Positions 1-14,900 of a stretch of 64,000 nucleotides of DNA are shown piece after piece (position 1 is the first letter of the stretch; every line of letters starts with the position of its first letter). The position numbers and the translations under genes were made by a program. The DNA is taken from NCBI RefSeq assembly GCF_015706575.1, contig NW_024037058.1, forward strand, positions 7,689,806 through 7,753,805, read 5' to 3'. This DNA is from Patiria miniata. Its lineage: Eukaryota; Echinodermata; Asteroidea; Valvatida; Asterinidae. Under the pieces are notes generated by a model. The model had not been told where the DNA came from, ran no database searches, and saw only the letters and a list, made by a program, of their open reading frames with translations.

Positions 1-96
1 GCTGGAAATATGTAATATACGTGTAACTTGATCCAACTTGAGCCTGGGTAAGATGTGTGCACCTTGGAAAAATGGCCGGGAAGTTTTTTTTAGTCT

Positions 97-3000
97 TTAG
101 TCCTCCAAAACTGAAGCCAGTACCTTGACGAGTACCATGGCGATCAGGGAATACGATGCGACTAGGGCGGCGGTGCCGCTGTTCATGTAGATGGTGCGAT
201 CGTTGACGGGCTCGACAGGGCGGAAGGTGTCCACTAGGCTGATGTTGGCTGGCGCGTCTTGTTCGTTGGCGAACTGCCTACGGAACAACATCAGCTACGC
301 ATGCAAAAATGGAAAGAATAACGGGGTGAAATTAAACATGTGGTCACAGTTACATACTTGCTGTTCTAACCCTCCTATGCAAACATACCATCTGTGCCAA
401 GTTGTCCTTCCAGTCAAAATCAATCAAGTGACTGTTTTCAACAGTTAAGAGCTCCCAGCCTACATAAAGCAGGATTGACTGGCTGTGACTGTTTGTGTAA
501 TTTCATACAGCTATGCTTTGACTGTAGGCGATTGATAATGAGCTGTGCGTACCACTTGTCTGCTTAAATTGTCTGCTGACTGAATTTGACTAGTTACAGT
601 GCTCGCTTGATGATCTCAGTGTTGGTGACTGCATGGCCTGTGTAAAAGGCATGGCAGGGGAAGCGGATTGATATTTTGATTGTCTGTGACTGTTCAGATA
701 GCAGGAGGGTTAATGCATGGTTTTTTTCACGTTTTGACCGTGAACATAAAGTGTTTACAAAATATTGGTTTTGTCTCCAGCTTGAGTTCCAGAACCAACC
801 CTAACCGCCCCCAATGCTACAAAATACCACCGAGTAGTAACCTGTAGTATTAATTTCTTTCCATACAAGTGTGCACAGCATGTTTTGTTGGAATTTATAC
901 AACACCTGAATAAATCCCCGTCATCTGATTGGTGAATTGTAGATCACGTGACATATTATTATTCGGTATAATGCACGGTGCGACCATGCGTTATACCCAT
1001 GCGTTATACCGTTTCACTTTGCGCTTGTTCCATGACGCGGTATTTGCGTGCAAAATGCATGCTGGTGTGCGCGTTCAGCGTAGCGCGTATTGTTCCAAAG
1101 AGCCAGCGCTACAGCGTTGGGTTCAAACATTTCGTGAAGGGGTAGTTCAACATCTTTAAAATCAAAATAAATTGTAGTTTATAATTTACCAATCAAATGA
1201 CGAGAATTTATTCAGGTGTTGTATAAAACAAATAACGAATGTTTTACGTTCGTGCGATGGAAAGAATAATTTCATTCGGTGACAGATTGAATGTTCTATT
1301 CCACTCGGCTTCGCCTCGTGGAATAGAACATTCAATCTGTCACCTCATGAAATTATTCTTACCATCACACTCACAAACATTCGTTATTTGTATACTGTCA
1401 GGATGGGTACAGTTCACTCCTATAAAACTGACAGTCTTTTGGTTGGCACACCTCCAGAATCAAAGTCAGAGATACAGGTGTTGGAATTTGCCAGGATGGG
1501 CATGGTTCATAGTAAATCATGCTAGGGAGTTAGGGTTGATGACCTGGGTATGACCTTCTCACTAGACTGGTTTTCAAATAACGGTTTTTCCAGATGCACA
1601 AATAAGGCCAAGTCAATTTTCAATGATACCATTGTCAGCAACATCAAGCGTTTCTCCACCTGTCTGACCACATTTGGTTGGCTCAGTTTTTATCAATGAA
1701 ATTCCAACTTTTTTTTATATGTTAGATTTTTTTTTTTTAAATCACACACCAGATGGGTTCATTCAAGCGGTTAGGTGAACCTCGAGTCATATTGGTTTTA
1801 AAACTGATTATGCGTGAAGAGAAGCCAATTTTGTGGTTTTTTTTTTTAAATTTTAATTAACCACTAACAGTAACATAGGGCTGGATAGCTCAGGTGGTAG
1901 AGCTCCGGAAAGGTAACCCAGAGGTCCCAGGTTCAAAACCTGCTCCAGTCAATTTCGTTGTTCAACCTTAAAAATTAGTTTAATTTTAGTTTGAGTGAAC
2001 AAGCAAACTCGCTGTCTGCATCTCTGATTTGTTCACCAGAACTTTGGCGATTTCTGCAGATGTCGGTTTTCAGTACATCCCTTAATTGTCGGTTATTTCA
2101 ATATTATTTGTAATCGTGCATGGCCTTCCGTAACGTGGAATTTTTTGTTCATTAAAGACATGGATCCTCTGTCATTTTCATTGAAAAATTGTAAATTCTT
2201 AAAGAGGATATCTTGCTATTCCATACTACTTCCAATTTTTATCTACATTTCAAAAATTGTCACTCTAAACAAACCCCCAAATGAACCCTTTTTGTTTCTC
2301 TTTCTTTCAAATAGCCATGTACAGCAGCTTCCCTCCTCTGGCCCACCATAAAACCCAACATTTTCAAAGAATGAATGCAATGATCAAGAATGCTGTAACA
2401 ATATACACCCAGTATACTACACATAGGCTGCCTGTCTCCAATTTAAGGAAATCTAGAAGTTCATGTACAGGTAGATGGTGGCAGCCCCTATCTGTTCAGA
2501 ATTTTTGAAGGCAAAAGAGATCTCTGACTTGTTTGTGTCACCACAGCTTCATGGTGTCACCAAATGAGTGCCCTCGTGAAAAAAAAGGTAACCCACCCTG
2601 AGAATTAGGTAATGCAATCGCGCTTGAAAGCTTGTTTCCATGACACAAGGTAAACAGTTTAGCAAATCTATCTATGCATATTTCTGCCTGGTCAAAATTT
2701 TGTTGTGGGATCAAAAGGAACTTTTTGTTGTGTGTGACCCATTGAGTGCCTCCATGAGGTCCCCCTAATCCCCCTGCAAATTTAACCCGGCTAGACCCTG
2801 CATATATGTTTTCCTATCCTATAGGTGCCCAACCATAAGCACCAACTCCAGCATTGTGTAATGTCCATGATAGAGCTTTTTTAGAGCTCAGTGTATATGA
2901 ATAAACCCGAAAATGCATTTCAAATCATATACATCTGGCATACAACACTGTCCCAATTGATTGAGAAGAGACACTATGTTATGTAATTAATTACGTTGGC

Positions 3001-6000
3001 CAGGCCGACTTTTGTATGAACCTGTTATTCTGTTTACAATTGAAAGCAATGAATACAAAATACTCTCATTGCCCTAATGCATTCCAAATTGCAAAACGAT
3101 TATCCTAGTTTTTGAGAAACCACATACAAGCCCAAGTCCCCATTGTAAACCAGTACTTCCAAAGAATTTTGCAACAACACTTTGTCAATGAATACCATCT
3201 CTTACATCATAACCCAGTTTCAAGGATCTTGAGGTGTGCCTTTATTATAGAACCTTTACAAGAAATCGGGCCTATTCTTCCACACAACAAATCTCTATTA
3301 CGCAACCGACAAGGTATTCAAGGAACAGGGATATATGACTCTAGTTAAAGGGAATATACATCATTTGCTTTTGCTGTAATTTTCAGAAATGGATGGAATT
3401 GGGGGGTTGGAAATATAAAGCAAATATAGTTACACTGACTTTTTGGAGGTTTTGGGTTCGAAAATGCTATAAAAACCAAGAAAAACGATCATTTTCCTGT
3501 AGTCTGGTTCTCTGACTCCATATAAGAAGAAACAGAGCAGTTTACATACATTGGGGAATTGTAAGGTCAGGGAACCAGTCTAGCTGGCTCGTACCCGTTC
3601 ATAGGTTTGTAATCGATTGCAAACAAGTGCAATGGTCAATTGGGGCCAGTATTTGAAAAAAAAGCCAGTTGTTTCCAACGCTGATCGGCCGATCAGCGTT
3701 GGAAATTGATACAAAATACCACTTTTCTTGAAAATGACAGTATACCAGGTGCCATAATTTTACAGGATGCTTTAGACTGTCATTTACCAACATCATGTTA
3801 AGGTATTTCGCAAAAACTTGGTAGTTTTATTTTTCGATGTTTACAAATGTTGTATATTCCCTTTAAGCCGGTTTATAATCCACAAATGGGAGTCTGTATC
3901 TATAGCTTTCAGGGATTTTACATGCAAGGTCCAGAGTACATGATACTTAGCACTCAGAGAGCGCAAACCTCCACCTAGGCTAAACAATTCCCCGCCATAT
4001 TGTCGGTACACCCCAAAGAAATACTCACATAAATGGTGAAAAGTCCTTAGAAAATATCCTGGATCATGACTTGGATCTGGATCACTCCCAAAATGGGGAG
4101 CTAACTTATTCAAAAACTAACTTTTCTGTGAGAAATCAGGCATGCAACTTTTCCTCCGATCCGCTGATTTCCTTGTTTTTTATTTCTCATGAATGCCATT
4201 ACAAATTGAAAAACACTGTACAGAGTCTTGTGTGGTTCGGAATGTCCTCGTTTTTCTAAATTCCCAGTTGCGTGCCTGGAGAAATAGTATGAATCAAAAA
4301 AGAAAAGTTGTTTTTACCTGTGCCTCTGAAACCATAATGGGCTCGGTGAAGACATTCCATGTGACAATCTCGTAGCAAGGGGGCGTGGTCAGGGAGCCAC
4401 TGTAGCGATAGTATGAGGACAGGTCAGCCGGGAAGAAGTTCTTGAAGACAACCGGCGTTGAAAGATCCTCTTCTTCATCTGCAATGGACAAGGATGTCAT
4501 TTAGGTTCTAAAACTGAAGATCCCCAGTTCTAGAACTAAAAGTCCCCCAGAACTAAAAGTCACCTGTGTTAAGAGAGGAAATTACTCATCATCTGCAATG
4601 GACAATGACGTCATTAAGGTTCTAGAACTGAAAGTCAGTGGTTCAAGAACTAAAGTTCAATAGCACCTGAAAGAGCATCACCATCGAAATGGACAATGAT
4701 GTCAGTTAGGTTCTAACACTAAAGATTGTCTGAGATGAAAGAACACTCTTACTATCTGCAATATACCTGTAGGTTCTAGAACTACAATGTGCAAGGGAGA
4801 ACTTAGACCTTGAAATCAAATCTTAAAAAAAAAAATGAGGTTTGAGACCTCAAAGTTGTTTCTACAATTTCCAGATTGTTTACTAAATGTATACAAAAGA
4901 TCTCCTGTTCATTTACAGCTGTTTTGTACTCTTTTTCCAATATCAGCAGATCCACTGTTTCAGTAATGTCTTCTCAGTCTGCACAGTGAATTGTTGTTCT
5001 ATTTTGGGGTTTTTTCCTTCAACAAGGCCAGTATTTCTCCTGTTAACACAGTTGTGCTGAAAGTGTTTGCAAGTATTTTTTTGCAAAAATATTAAATGCC
5101 TTCCCCCGTGAAATCTTGAATTGCACACAAACAATGTATACATTACCACCAGTGCCCTCAACTTTAAAAAAAAATGTTGCACCCCCAGATGCCCCCTAGT
5201 AGCTTAACTCTAACACTGCTGGATAATGTCTTTCTCTCAGTTTCAAAAGGTTTGATTTCAGACAATTGTCTGGAAAATGTCATGCCCGAACTATTATACC
5301 CCCCCCCCCCCACAAGGAAATGATGCTGGTACATGTAGATATGACTGCTGTTGTATGCAACAGAGGCCCAACGATTAAAAAGCGGTACCCTTTCAGATTA
5401 TTAGCTTGTTTGCCAACAATGATATCGCCAGAAGCAATTTTTAAGCTGCCTTTTCACAAAGGGGCAAGAGGTCATTTTAGGTTTAGTGTGTGATGATTGC
5501 TTGTTCCTGAATCTACCATTGCTCTATCACAATGCATGACTAGCACATTTTTCTACAATCAACTGGTTTCCTCCTCTTTTATTCCCACGTCTATAAAAGT
5601 GGGGAAAAAATATTGTGCAAAGTTGTCAAAAATCAATTTCCCCCTTTTTGTGGCTTGAGGGCTGCATACCTGAATACTTGATATAAGTTCAAATTCATCC
5701 CTGGTGGCAACAAGTGACAATAAAAGGGTTTTCCCTCCAATTACCAAATTTTCCCTCCAAATCCCAGCTTATTCGTTTTGCAAAATTTCTTGCTGTGCCT
5801 ATAAGTGGGCCCTTGGCACTATTCCACTTTTTCTGGGCACTGCAACTGACAGTATGTTTGTTTGAACTAAGCATTGCGTTCTTCTCAAAACACTCCAAAA
5901 TTAAACAAATAACCCAAAACACTTAGTTTGCAGAGAAAACTCGTTAAAGTCTGTGAAGTGGGACTATTCTGAACCAAAATCAAACAAAATGTTTGTACTC

Positions 6001-8927
6001 GCTCGACGTAATGGTTTTTTTTGCGTGTGCTGGTATCACATGACCAGCCTAGTGCCCTCTTCAGTACAGGGCGAGCACCAAACACTGACTTTAGTCTTTA
6101 GTCGCAGACCCTATGTCCGAATTAACCCAATTGTTGTCTGCGTAATCGGTCGAATGGAAGTTGAGGTCAGCAATTTTAAGTTTTGCAATGCAGAAGTCAT
6201 CAATTCGTAATATTTTCAATGTGCTATAAATTGTAATGCTTTCTTTTCTTTTGAAAATACCCATTTATTGCCCGTGATTGGATGGGCCCAGTCAGGACAT
6301 GAAATAAATGCAAAAAGTAGATCCTAAACATGGTGCCCGGATGTGCTGTCTTTTCAAAAAAATCCTGCAAGTTTTTGAGGTCAACTTGCACAATCTGTAG
6401 GCCTAAGTCTGAGTTTTCTTGTGAACGGTGACAGTAGATTTTTCATTTCCATCAGAGTGTTTGGGAAAACAAAAACATTTTGCTGAAAAAACTTACGTTC
6501 AAACCGGATCATGGATAGCAGGTCAAAGAGTGGTGCAAGAACAGAGTTGTCCGCTGCTTGAACCTGTGTTGGGGAAAGAGAAGAGAAAACTTGATTTTGA
6601 TTGGTTTGATCTTGTACAAAAATGAACAATGCTTGCGAATCAACCAATGGTGTCACAGCACAGGCTTACATCATGAATATTCATGATGAGCCATTGAAAC
6701 TTGGGGCCAATCAACAGACGGCAAAGTTCTTGGGCAGTCTCAATGTACATGGAATAGGTAGTCTGGTTCCCAGACCAAAAGATTCGGACTATTCTGACAA
6801 ACCTAGTTTGACAAAGGTACGTAGTTTGCATTCAGAGCTAATCGAACGGCACGGGGCTAACCTGTGTCGACCCAGGTGAGCTAAACGAACGCACCCTATT
6901 ATATGTAGCCGTGGTGGCTACGTACCTAAACTAAGGCTATATCTGACCTACGTCCATTTGTCAGAAAAGTCAGCATCTTTTGGTCTGGAAACCAGACTTA
7001 TGGAATGGGAATCATGGAAAGCAACCATGTTTGGAACTCAAATTTGCCGAGAGTAATTCTACATAGTGTACAATTATACATTGTGAAAGTCACACTTGTT
7101 TTGAAAGAAACTGTTGTGAAACTAGTATCCCACAGAGCAAAAAGTTTTCAGCGGCATTAACATCAAGCATAACCGTTCTACTCATGCTCTGTTGCCTTCC
7201 GAACAATTTGTTCTGCCTTGTGAATGCTAAATGCACTATTGAATGCGCATACACTTTTTGTCTGGCTTGGTGCTAATCCTCTGTGAGGGGTAGGTTTTTT
7301 TTTTCTTTATTTCTTTTTGAACTAAAAAAAGGTCCTCTTTGGGTTCAATAGTGTTGAATGCTCATGCACCTTTTACGTCAGGAGTTCTGTTAGAACGCAT
7401 GACATCCAGTGGCGTAGCTCGGGGGGGGGGGGGGGGGGGAACGGGGACAAGGAAATGCGCCCCCAATAAAAAAATCATTGCCCCCAGTTGTCGCCCCACC
7501 CCCTCCCACCCCCTAGAAATTTGGCAACCAGAGTAAAGCACAGTCCTTTAAGTTACTACGTTTCACTGAATATTTGATTATTCGAAAATCTCTGACCAAG
7601 TTTTACGCACGCCAGCTGCAACTGGGTGCAGCACGCCGGTCAAAAAGTTGCACGCAATGCATCGGTTGAAAAATGTACATGCGGTGATCAATATCATGGA
7701 CAGCTGGAGTGTTTTACAGTGTGGTATAATAAGAGTCAAGCTAGAGTTTGGCTATACTTGAAAGTTTGTAAACTTTATAGACTTGAAACTGAACTATCAG
7801 AACTCAAGCACTGTACTGGGCTGTACCAGACCCTAACCCGCACTTGTTCACAGGTTGACGCTTCTAAGTGTCACATCTGATAAGTTTCAAGTATCACACC
7901 TACACATGTCTATCACATCACCAATCAAATTAATACACAACATCAATTGCCTCAGGCCAAGAACAAAAATGTTGCGTTTCCTATTACATTTGAAACAAAA
8001 ACAGGGTGGGTGAGTACATTTTTATTCTCTAAATTATTATTACTAGAAAAAAATAGGTTGGGATGATGGACAATTATTGTTATTTTATTTGTTTGCATGC
8101 GTTAACAAGTTAACATGTGAATCAACTGTTCATTTTGGATTTTTTGCAATGTGTGTCTAGACCTTTATCATGCTGCCACCATTTCAGTCATGTTCCCTGT
8201 ATCCAATAACAGTACTGAATGAAATTTTTTGGTGCAAAAAGGAACCAGACTATTTTTCCTTTCGACCTCGCTTTGGTTACGTTGATTTGAATGGGAAAAA
8301 TATTCAAGATGGCGGCAACATGATAAAGGTCTATAGGCTTCGCTGAATGGTGCATCAAGATAACACTTCCGACTGACTTACAAAAAATGAAATAAACATT
8401 TTAAAAAAATTCACCCTGAACTTTTTATTTCTTTTTTCATTAAAAAAAGATTTTTTTGCCTGATTTTCACTTTATTAAGGTGGGCTAACCGGAAACAGAT
8501 ATTTATTGTTCTTGGCCTATCTATTAACTGTCTGTTGTCAATGTGTTTATGGAGTATGGAGTACGGAGTAACCCCTGAACAAATACAAACGGGGTTCGAC
8601 TGATAAAGATTAATCGGAAAAAGCAGTAGGCGTATTCTGTGATACAATTCATGGGGTATTTATCTTCACCCCCTTTCTGCCCTTTTCCATTCAAATGCAC
8701 CTTTTCACCAGCGCTTACCCCAAATATTTGTATAGAGAGCCTTCTTTTGTTAACTAGGGCCCTTTTTTCCTGACCAAGTGGCCTTTGAAAATAAGTCAGC
8801 CGGTATGGGTATTTTTTTTAATTTCGCACATGTATCCCCCTAAAAAGCACCATATTGTCCGATAGTGTGCATGATTGTCGGTTTTGAACTGCGCCCTCAT
8901 CAACAGATATTACCAGCCCCCCCCCCC

Positions 8928-8970
<43 letters not shown>

Positions 8971-11900
8971 ACCCATTTGATTCTACGGAGGCCAAGTGCC
9001 TGGAGAAAAAAAAAGTGTCTATATTCCAGCAGGGATGTGCTGCAAGTGCCCTTTTAAAAAAATGTTAACCCCCACCATAAAAAAAGACCTTGCTACGCCC
9101 CTGAATCACACTTTGTTTAATATCCTTAACTTCTTTCTTGAGTATTTCTAATTAAAGTACAGTTGTGAGAAATGAAATTTCTGCAAATTAACTGGTCTTT
9201 TTTTTTTTCAATACAAACCATAATGGAATTCAACTGAGATCGCTCTAAATTGCATTGCAGTGAAACAATTACTTTTAAAAATATGTACAATCGTGCATTT
9301 TGTACAATGTTCAAAATGCACTTGTTATCTGTTGTCAAGGAAATTAAGCAGCTAAGCCAAGATACAACATACATGTAGGTTGCAAAACTCATGTATAGTT
9401 CATGATGTGTCACTGCAACTTTCAGCCAATCAGAGTGTGGCAAAAAAATATACCTTTGTAAACCTGTACATCACATGTAGTTCCATGTGTAATGGACATA
9501 GATGTACATACATCTGTTGCCAAGGAAACTAAGCAGCCAATGATCTTAAAGCACAGGCTTAAAACTCATGCATAATTCATGACATGTCACTGCAACTTGA
9601 AGCCAATAAGCAGATGGGAAATTTTCTACAGATGTTTCAGAGAATTACAGTACATGTATAATGGATAGTGGTACTTCATTCTTGCTATGTTAAATTTGAT
9701 TGACAATTCTGTGTTCAGAATTGAGCACATCCCAGCTGTTTTGCAGGTTAGAGAAAGGCTAGACCCAAATCGGACTGAAACACGCCACTGGAAAAAGTTA
9801 ATGACTATTTATGATGGCCATGCACTGTCTAGTATGGATGGCTGGGCGGAAGTTCACAAGTTCATCACCGGTAATTTTGCAAGGCCTGGCCAACAAAAGT
9901 GGGACACCTTTTTATTTCATTTTAAACGTACAGACAACCTTGACTGTGTATTGAACCCCAAAGACTATACTGTAGGCACCGAGCGTGAAACCATGCACTA
10001 ATTACATATTGCCCCCACAAGCAACCCAACAATAAAAAAATAGGTTGACTTGCCAAAATTCTTGTCCAAAAAATACAAAATCCTGTTACAGTTAAACATG
10101 CAGCGGACCGCAAATCCTCTGTCCGAGTTGGCCAAGCCAACCGGACCGGAATTTGACTTAGTCTTGGTTATGGTACGAACAAATTGAACCTTTTTGTGTA
10201 TATTTTATGGGCCTTGTCCATGGTTGTCCGTTTTTTATTTGCTTTCATCTTTTTCTTCTGGGCTCTCTCTTTCTGCCACCCATGACAAATTCTGAATGCT
10301 CACACACCTTTTCAAAGCCAAATACAACAGGCCTATTTTTTACGTGGGGTTAGGGGTGTGAGGGCATTGGGGGGGGGGGGGGGGGGAAGGAGTTTGCATA
10401 TTGGACTGTTGTATATCATGAAGTTTTTCATCAGGAAGGACATTGCAGTTTTTAGAGGTGGGATGGTAACACCAGAATGACATTTCTGTGAAACCCAATT
10501 ATGTATGGGCAGAAAAAACCCAATCCTCCCGTTAGCCAAGGGGGTTCGAAACCAGGTCACAGGGGTGGAAGGCTAATTGTAACTTAAGATTTATGAATGC
10601 AGGCATGCCAAATTCTGCAAATGTTTACGAAGAAGTCTACAATTATGTAAACATATGTTAATGTTCCTGATCCCCCCCCCCCAGAATTCTAATCAGGAGA
10701 GAAAAAAGACCAGGCAATCAATTCATAAACACTTGAAGTCTGTTCGTGCATCTGGTCTACACAGGGTTGTCCTATAAGATAGCACTGCCCAGCTCACAAG
10801 TGACAGGCAGGCAGGCAGTCATGCTAGGTGGTTCTGTGTGCCGTCATGCCTCATAGAAAAAAAAGTACATTGGGTCATTGTGTTTTATAGGACAGTGGGT
10901 TCATTATGAGGGCAGACATTGGGTTCATTATGAGGGCAGACATTGGGTTCATTTTGAGGCCAGTTTGCGTGTAACGGTGAACTTCCTACAAACTGGGCCA
11001 GGTCTTATGTGTATAGCCCCCATCGTTTAATTGTCACCAGGATTTAAAAATATATCTCCGAGATAAACCCCCATCCATTGTGATTGATGATTTAGATCTT
11101 CGCGGACAACAGTTGCATTACGGTGCTCACGCATAACACTTTGCTAAAAGTAGATGAAAAATGGGCAGTTTGACAACTTATTTATTCTTTTTTTTTTTTG
11201 ACGATCCAACGTGATCATTCCTCACGATGGGTTCAAAAGATCTCCACGCTAGAATGACTGATTTACTGCAACTTCATAGCAAGTGTTCCAACTAACAATA
11301 AAAACCAACAAATTGGCATTTATTGGCATGCATACATTGTACTATGAATGATTGATTGCATATGACAAGAAAATCTTGACAGTTGAGTAATGATTGTTGA
11401 AAGATGTGTCAAAACTTTCAAAGCTTTCCTTAAACTAAGCTCTCCTTAAGCATAATTTACTTCCGGCATGTTTTAATTCTTGTTTTACCTAAGCATCTAA
11501 CATTCATCTAACACTCGAAGTAGTGCTAGGGGAAATATGTTCATCCAATTTAACAGAACGTCTAAATGTCAAAAAAATAGTGTTATTCAGCGAGGCACTT
11601 TGTACTGGAATAGCTTAGATGATTCTCTTAAATCGTTACCTTCACTATCTGTCTTTGTCAAAAATTTAAAAACTCATTTTCTCGAATCATATTCATAAAT
11701 TGAAATTCCATTATTTTGTGTATTAATATTTAGGCCTTGTCTCACACTTGTCCTGTCTCACGACACGTATTGTTGTTTTTTTTGTCCCTTGGTCGTATGT
11801 TTGTCCATAGGTAAGGGCACAAAAGCGTTCTGCTTAACCTTATACCTAAATGTTGTCATTTAATTTCACACTTTATAATTAATCACTGTGTACCGTTCAT

Positions 11901-14900
11901 AACTATCAAATATTATACTTGTGACCTTTTCTAAGTTATACATAATGGTACATAATTGTAATGAATGACATCATTTAAATAAATGTTACTACTAGCTACT
12001 CTGACATTTTTTCCTGATACTTGAGGTACATGATTTGAAGGATTTACACACATCCATGGTGCCCAATTTACAATTAAAAAAGCCTGTAATCAGGCTATTG
12101 CAGGAGGACCAACAACTGTACATCCCTGCTTGAATTTAAAACAAATTTACCCTGTGCTCTGTTGTACACGTACATTTTTCTATTCTTTTTGTGTGAGGAT
12201 GACTTGAAACTTTGCACATGTAAAGAGTACAGGTTTTGTGTACGAGTATGACCAGGCCTGATTTCATGGCACTGTTATGAACTGAGAAATCCGCTAACTG
12301 ATTCAGAAAATTTAGGCAAATGGTTTGCAAATCAGGGGTTGGCCTATACACAATGGACAAGATTCAGCCTATCAGTTGGCGTTACGAATCATAATCGTAT
12401 TTCAAACTTTTTTGAACAAGGTAAGACTTAGAGCAAGTCTAATTCACAAGTGATAGTGAGTGTGTGGTCAGTCAGTCGGTCAACCAAAAAACAACAACAA
12501 CCAACCAACCAACCAACCAACCAACCAACCAACCAAACAAACAAACAAATAAACAACCCATTGTATAAACCAAATGATCGTTTCCCCTCCTTTTACTCCT
12601 ACCCGGTACTAGATACATTTCCCGTCAGAGAATTCAAATCGAATAAAGAGATATTCAGTAAATGTTTGAATATTCGGATAAATGATCGAATACACAAATA
12701 AATGGACATTTGGCACAGCCTTAAAGGCAATGTACCGTACAACATTTGCTTTTGCTGCAATTTTCAGAATAAATGGATTTGGAGGATTAGTATGTTATAG
12801 CAAATATTATTAAACTGACTTGCTTCACATTTTGGGCTCGTAAATGCTGGGAAATCCAAGAAAACCAACCATTATCTTGTAGTCTGGTTCCCTGACCCCT
12901 CTTAAGATGAAATGGAGCAATTTATAGACTTTGGGGAATTGTAAGGTCAGAGAATCAGTCTAGCAGGCTTGTACCCCTACACAGGTGTGTAATCGATTGC
13001 AAAGAAAATGCGGAATTAAAATTAGGAGCAGTTTTTAAAAAAGTTTTCTCCAACGCTTGTCGGCCGACCAGCGTTGGAAAAATACCATTTTTCTTGAAAA
13101 TGTCAGCACACCAGGAGCCACGATTTTACAGGATGCTTTAGACTGTCATTCCCTAACAATCCAGTCGGGTATTTTGTGATAATTTGACTATTTTGTTTTT
13201 TGATGTTTGAAATGTTGTTTCTTCCCTTTAAAAATGCTTTGAAAGTAACCTCCAATAGAGCCTACGCATTGTACCTTTATTATTCACTGGGGAAAATATC
13301 TCAAGGTTGTATACGCAAAGAATGATTCAAAATGACTGCCAAAATCAGTTGCTTTGTGTATTTAACAGAGATTGAATTCAAAACGGGCACCCCTCAGGGT
13401 ATCCTAAAAGTTCATTGAAATTGTGTCCTTTCCCAACAATTGCTGCCGGATGAATTCATCCTTGGTGAAGAGGAGGAGGGTGTGCTATATGGATGGCACT
13501 ATGAGGACATTTATTATTATTTTTTTTCAACTTTAATTCAAGTCTTGTCAAGGAAACCATCACACATGGTCAACAAACTGGAAAGAATTTGGCCTTTAAC
13601 CCAAACTAGGCTGTACTTTTTTTTGCTATTTGAAAGGCCCTATTCATTTCAATGTTAGAAATATAAAAGGGGTTTACAAGGAATTTTTGGTATTTTCCTC
13701 TATTTTTCCTGCCAAAGAGGGGGGGGGGGGGGGGGTAAAACTACTCCCCTTTGTAAATCCCGCACCACTGTGAAGCATTCGAGGCAAATTTTCCCAGAGT
13801 AAAAATGTGCAAGTTTTGCAAAATCACACAGGGAAAAGTGTAGAAAACCTACATGAGCTATTGGTCATTAGGGTCGATGACCTTTTAGCCTTGAATGCCA
13901 GACAGTGTCATTCAGCAAAGAATATGTTTTGCTTTTAATCATTAATGAAACCAATAAATAAGATTTAAAAATTTAAAGAGTTGTGAGTCTCGCAGCGTGT
14001 ACATCATGGAAAGTAATCTCTTCGCGAAAAAGTGTGGAACTTTCACAAAAGAGTCAGTGGTGGAAAAATGTGTTGTTTTTTTTTTTTTATTATTATTATT
14101 TTGGAAGAAGGAATCTGTCATTTCATCTTTTTTAATGAGGTACTTGATGTATTAAAGTTTTCTGAAGGGGGAGGGGTGTTGGAAAGAATTCAATATAACT
14201 TACGTCTAAGAAGAATCCCAGAACAGTAAGCCCATCGGGTTCATTCAAAGCAGTCACGAAATCTGCGTATTTTGTGTTGAAGCAAACGACGTGCAGCTGC
14301 AGAGATAAAGGGAAAAGAAACATGCAAAAATCAAAAACTAGCAGTTGGAATGAATATCATAGCAAAAGTGAAACCTACACAGCAATGTTTTTCTTTTTCT
14401 GTGATAGATTCCAGTTCGGTTCCCCTTTCTATTGATTAAACAAGCAATCGGCTTGAAAATTCTGTCAGCATGTGGACTTTCCAGTTTCTTTCACCAGACC
14501 ACAGCTGATTTAACTCTGTATTAGATTGTAAAACTCTCAACCAACTTCCCACCATGTTGATTATATGGAATATTATTGGTGACACCTATTATAGACTTCA
14601 AAGATAAACATTAGCAACTGTGTTTGACATATTTTCACACCTGCCCTAATCACATCGAGGGTAATTGTTATCCCAAGGGAGTTTGAAAAACATTTCAACA
14701 ATTAATTCAATCACATCGTCTTTGGCTGCCTGAACTTTGAATGATTCACTGCAGCCCACCCGAAGCGAACTTAATTTGTCAAAGGAAATGCAGACGCCAC
14801 GAATAATTCCCATGAAATGGAAGTAAACTTGTGTTTCCCGTGTTATTTCGAGTTTCATCCCCCCCAAAGAAATGAGTTTCCTTTCTAAATCGCTTTTTTA

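Noticed and set aside
1878-1952. Functional tRNA gene (also considered at 18279, 28131 and 51064)
   Set aside because: A- and B-boxes are present, but cloverleaf stems and the acceptor end are poor or missing and SINE-type tails follow; treated as SINE heads.
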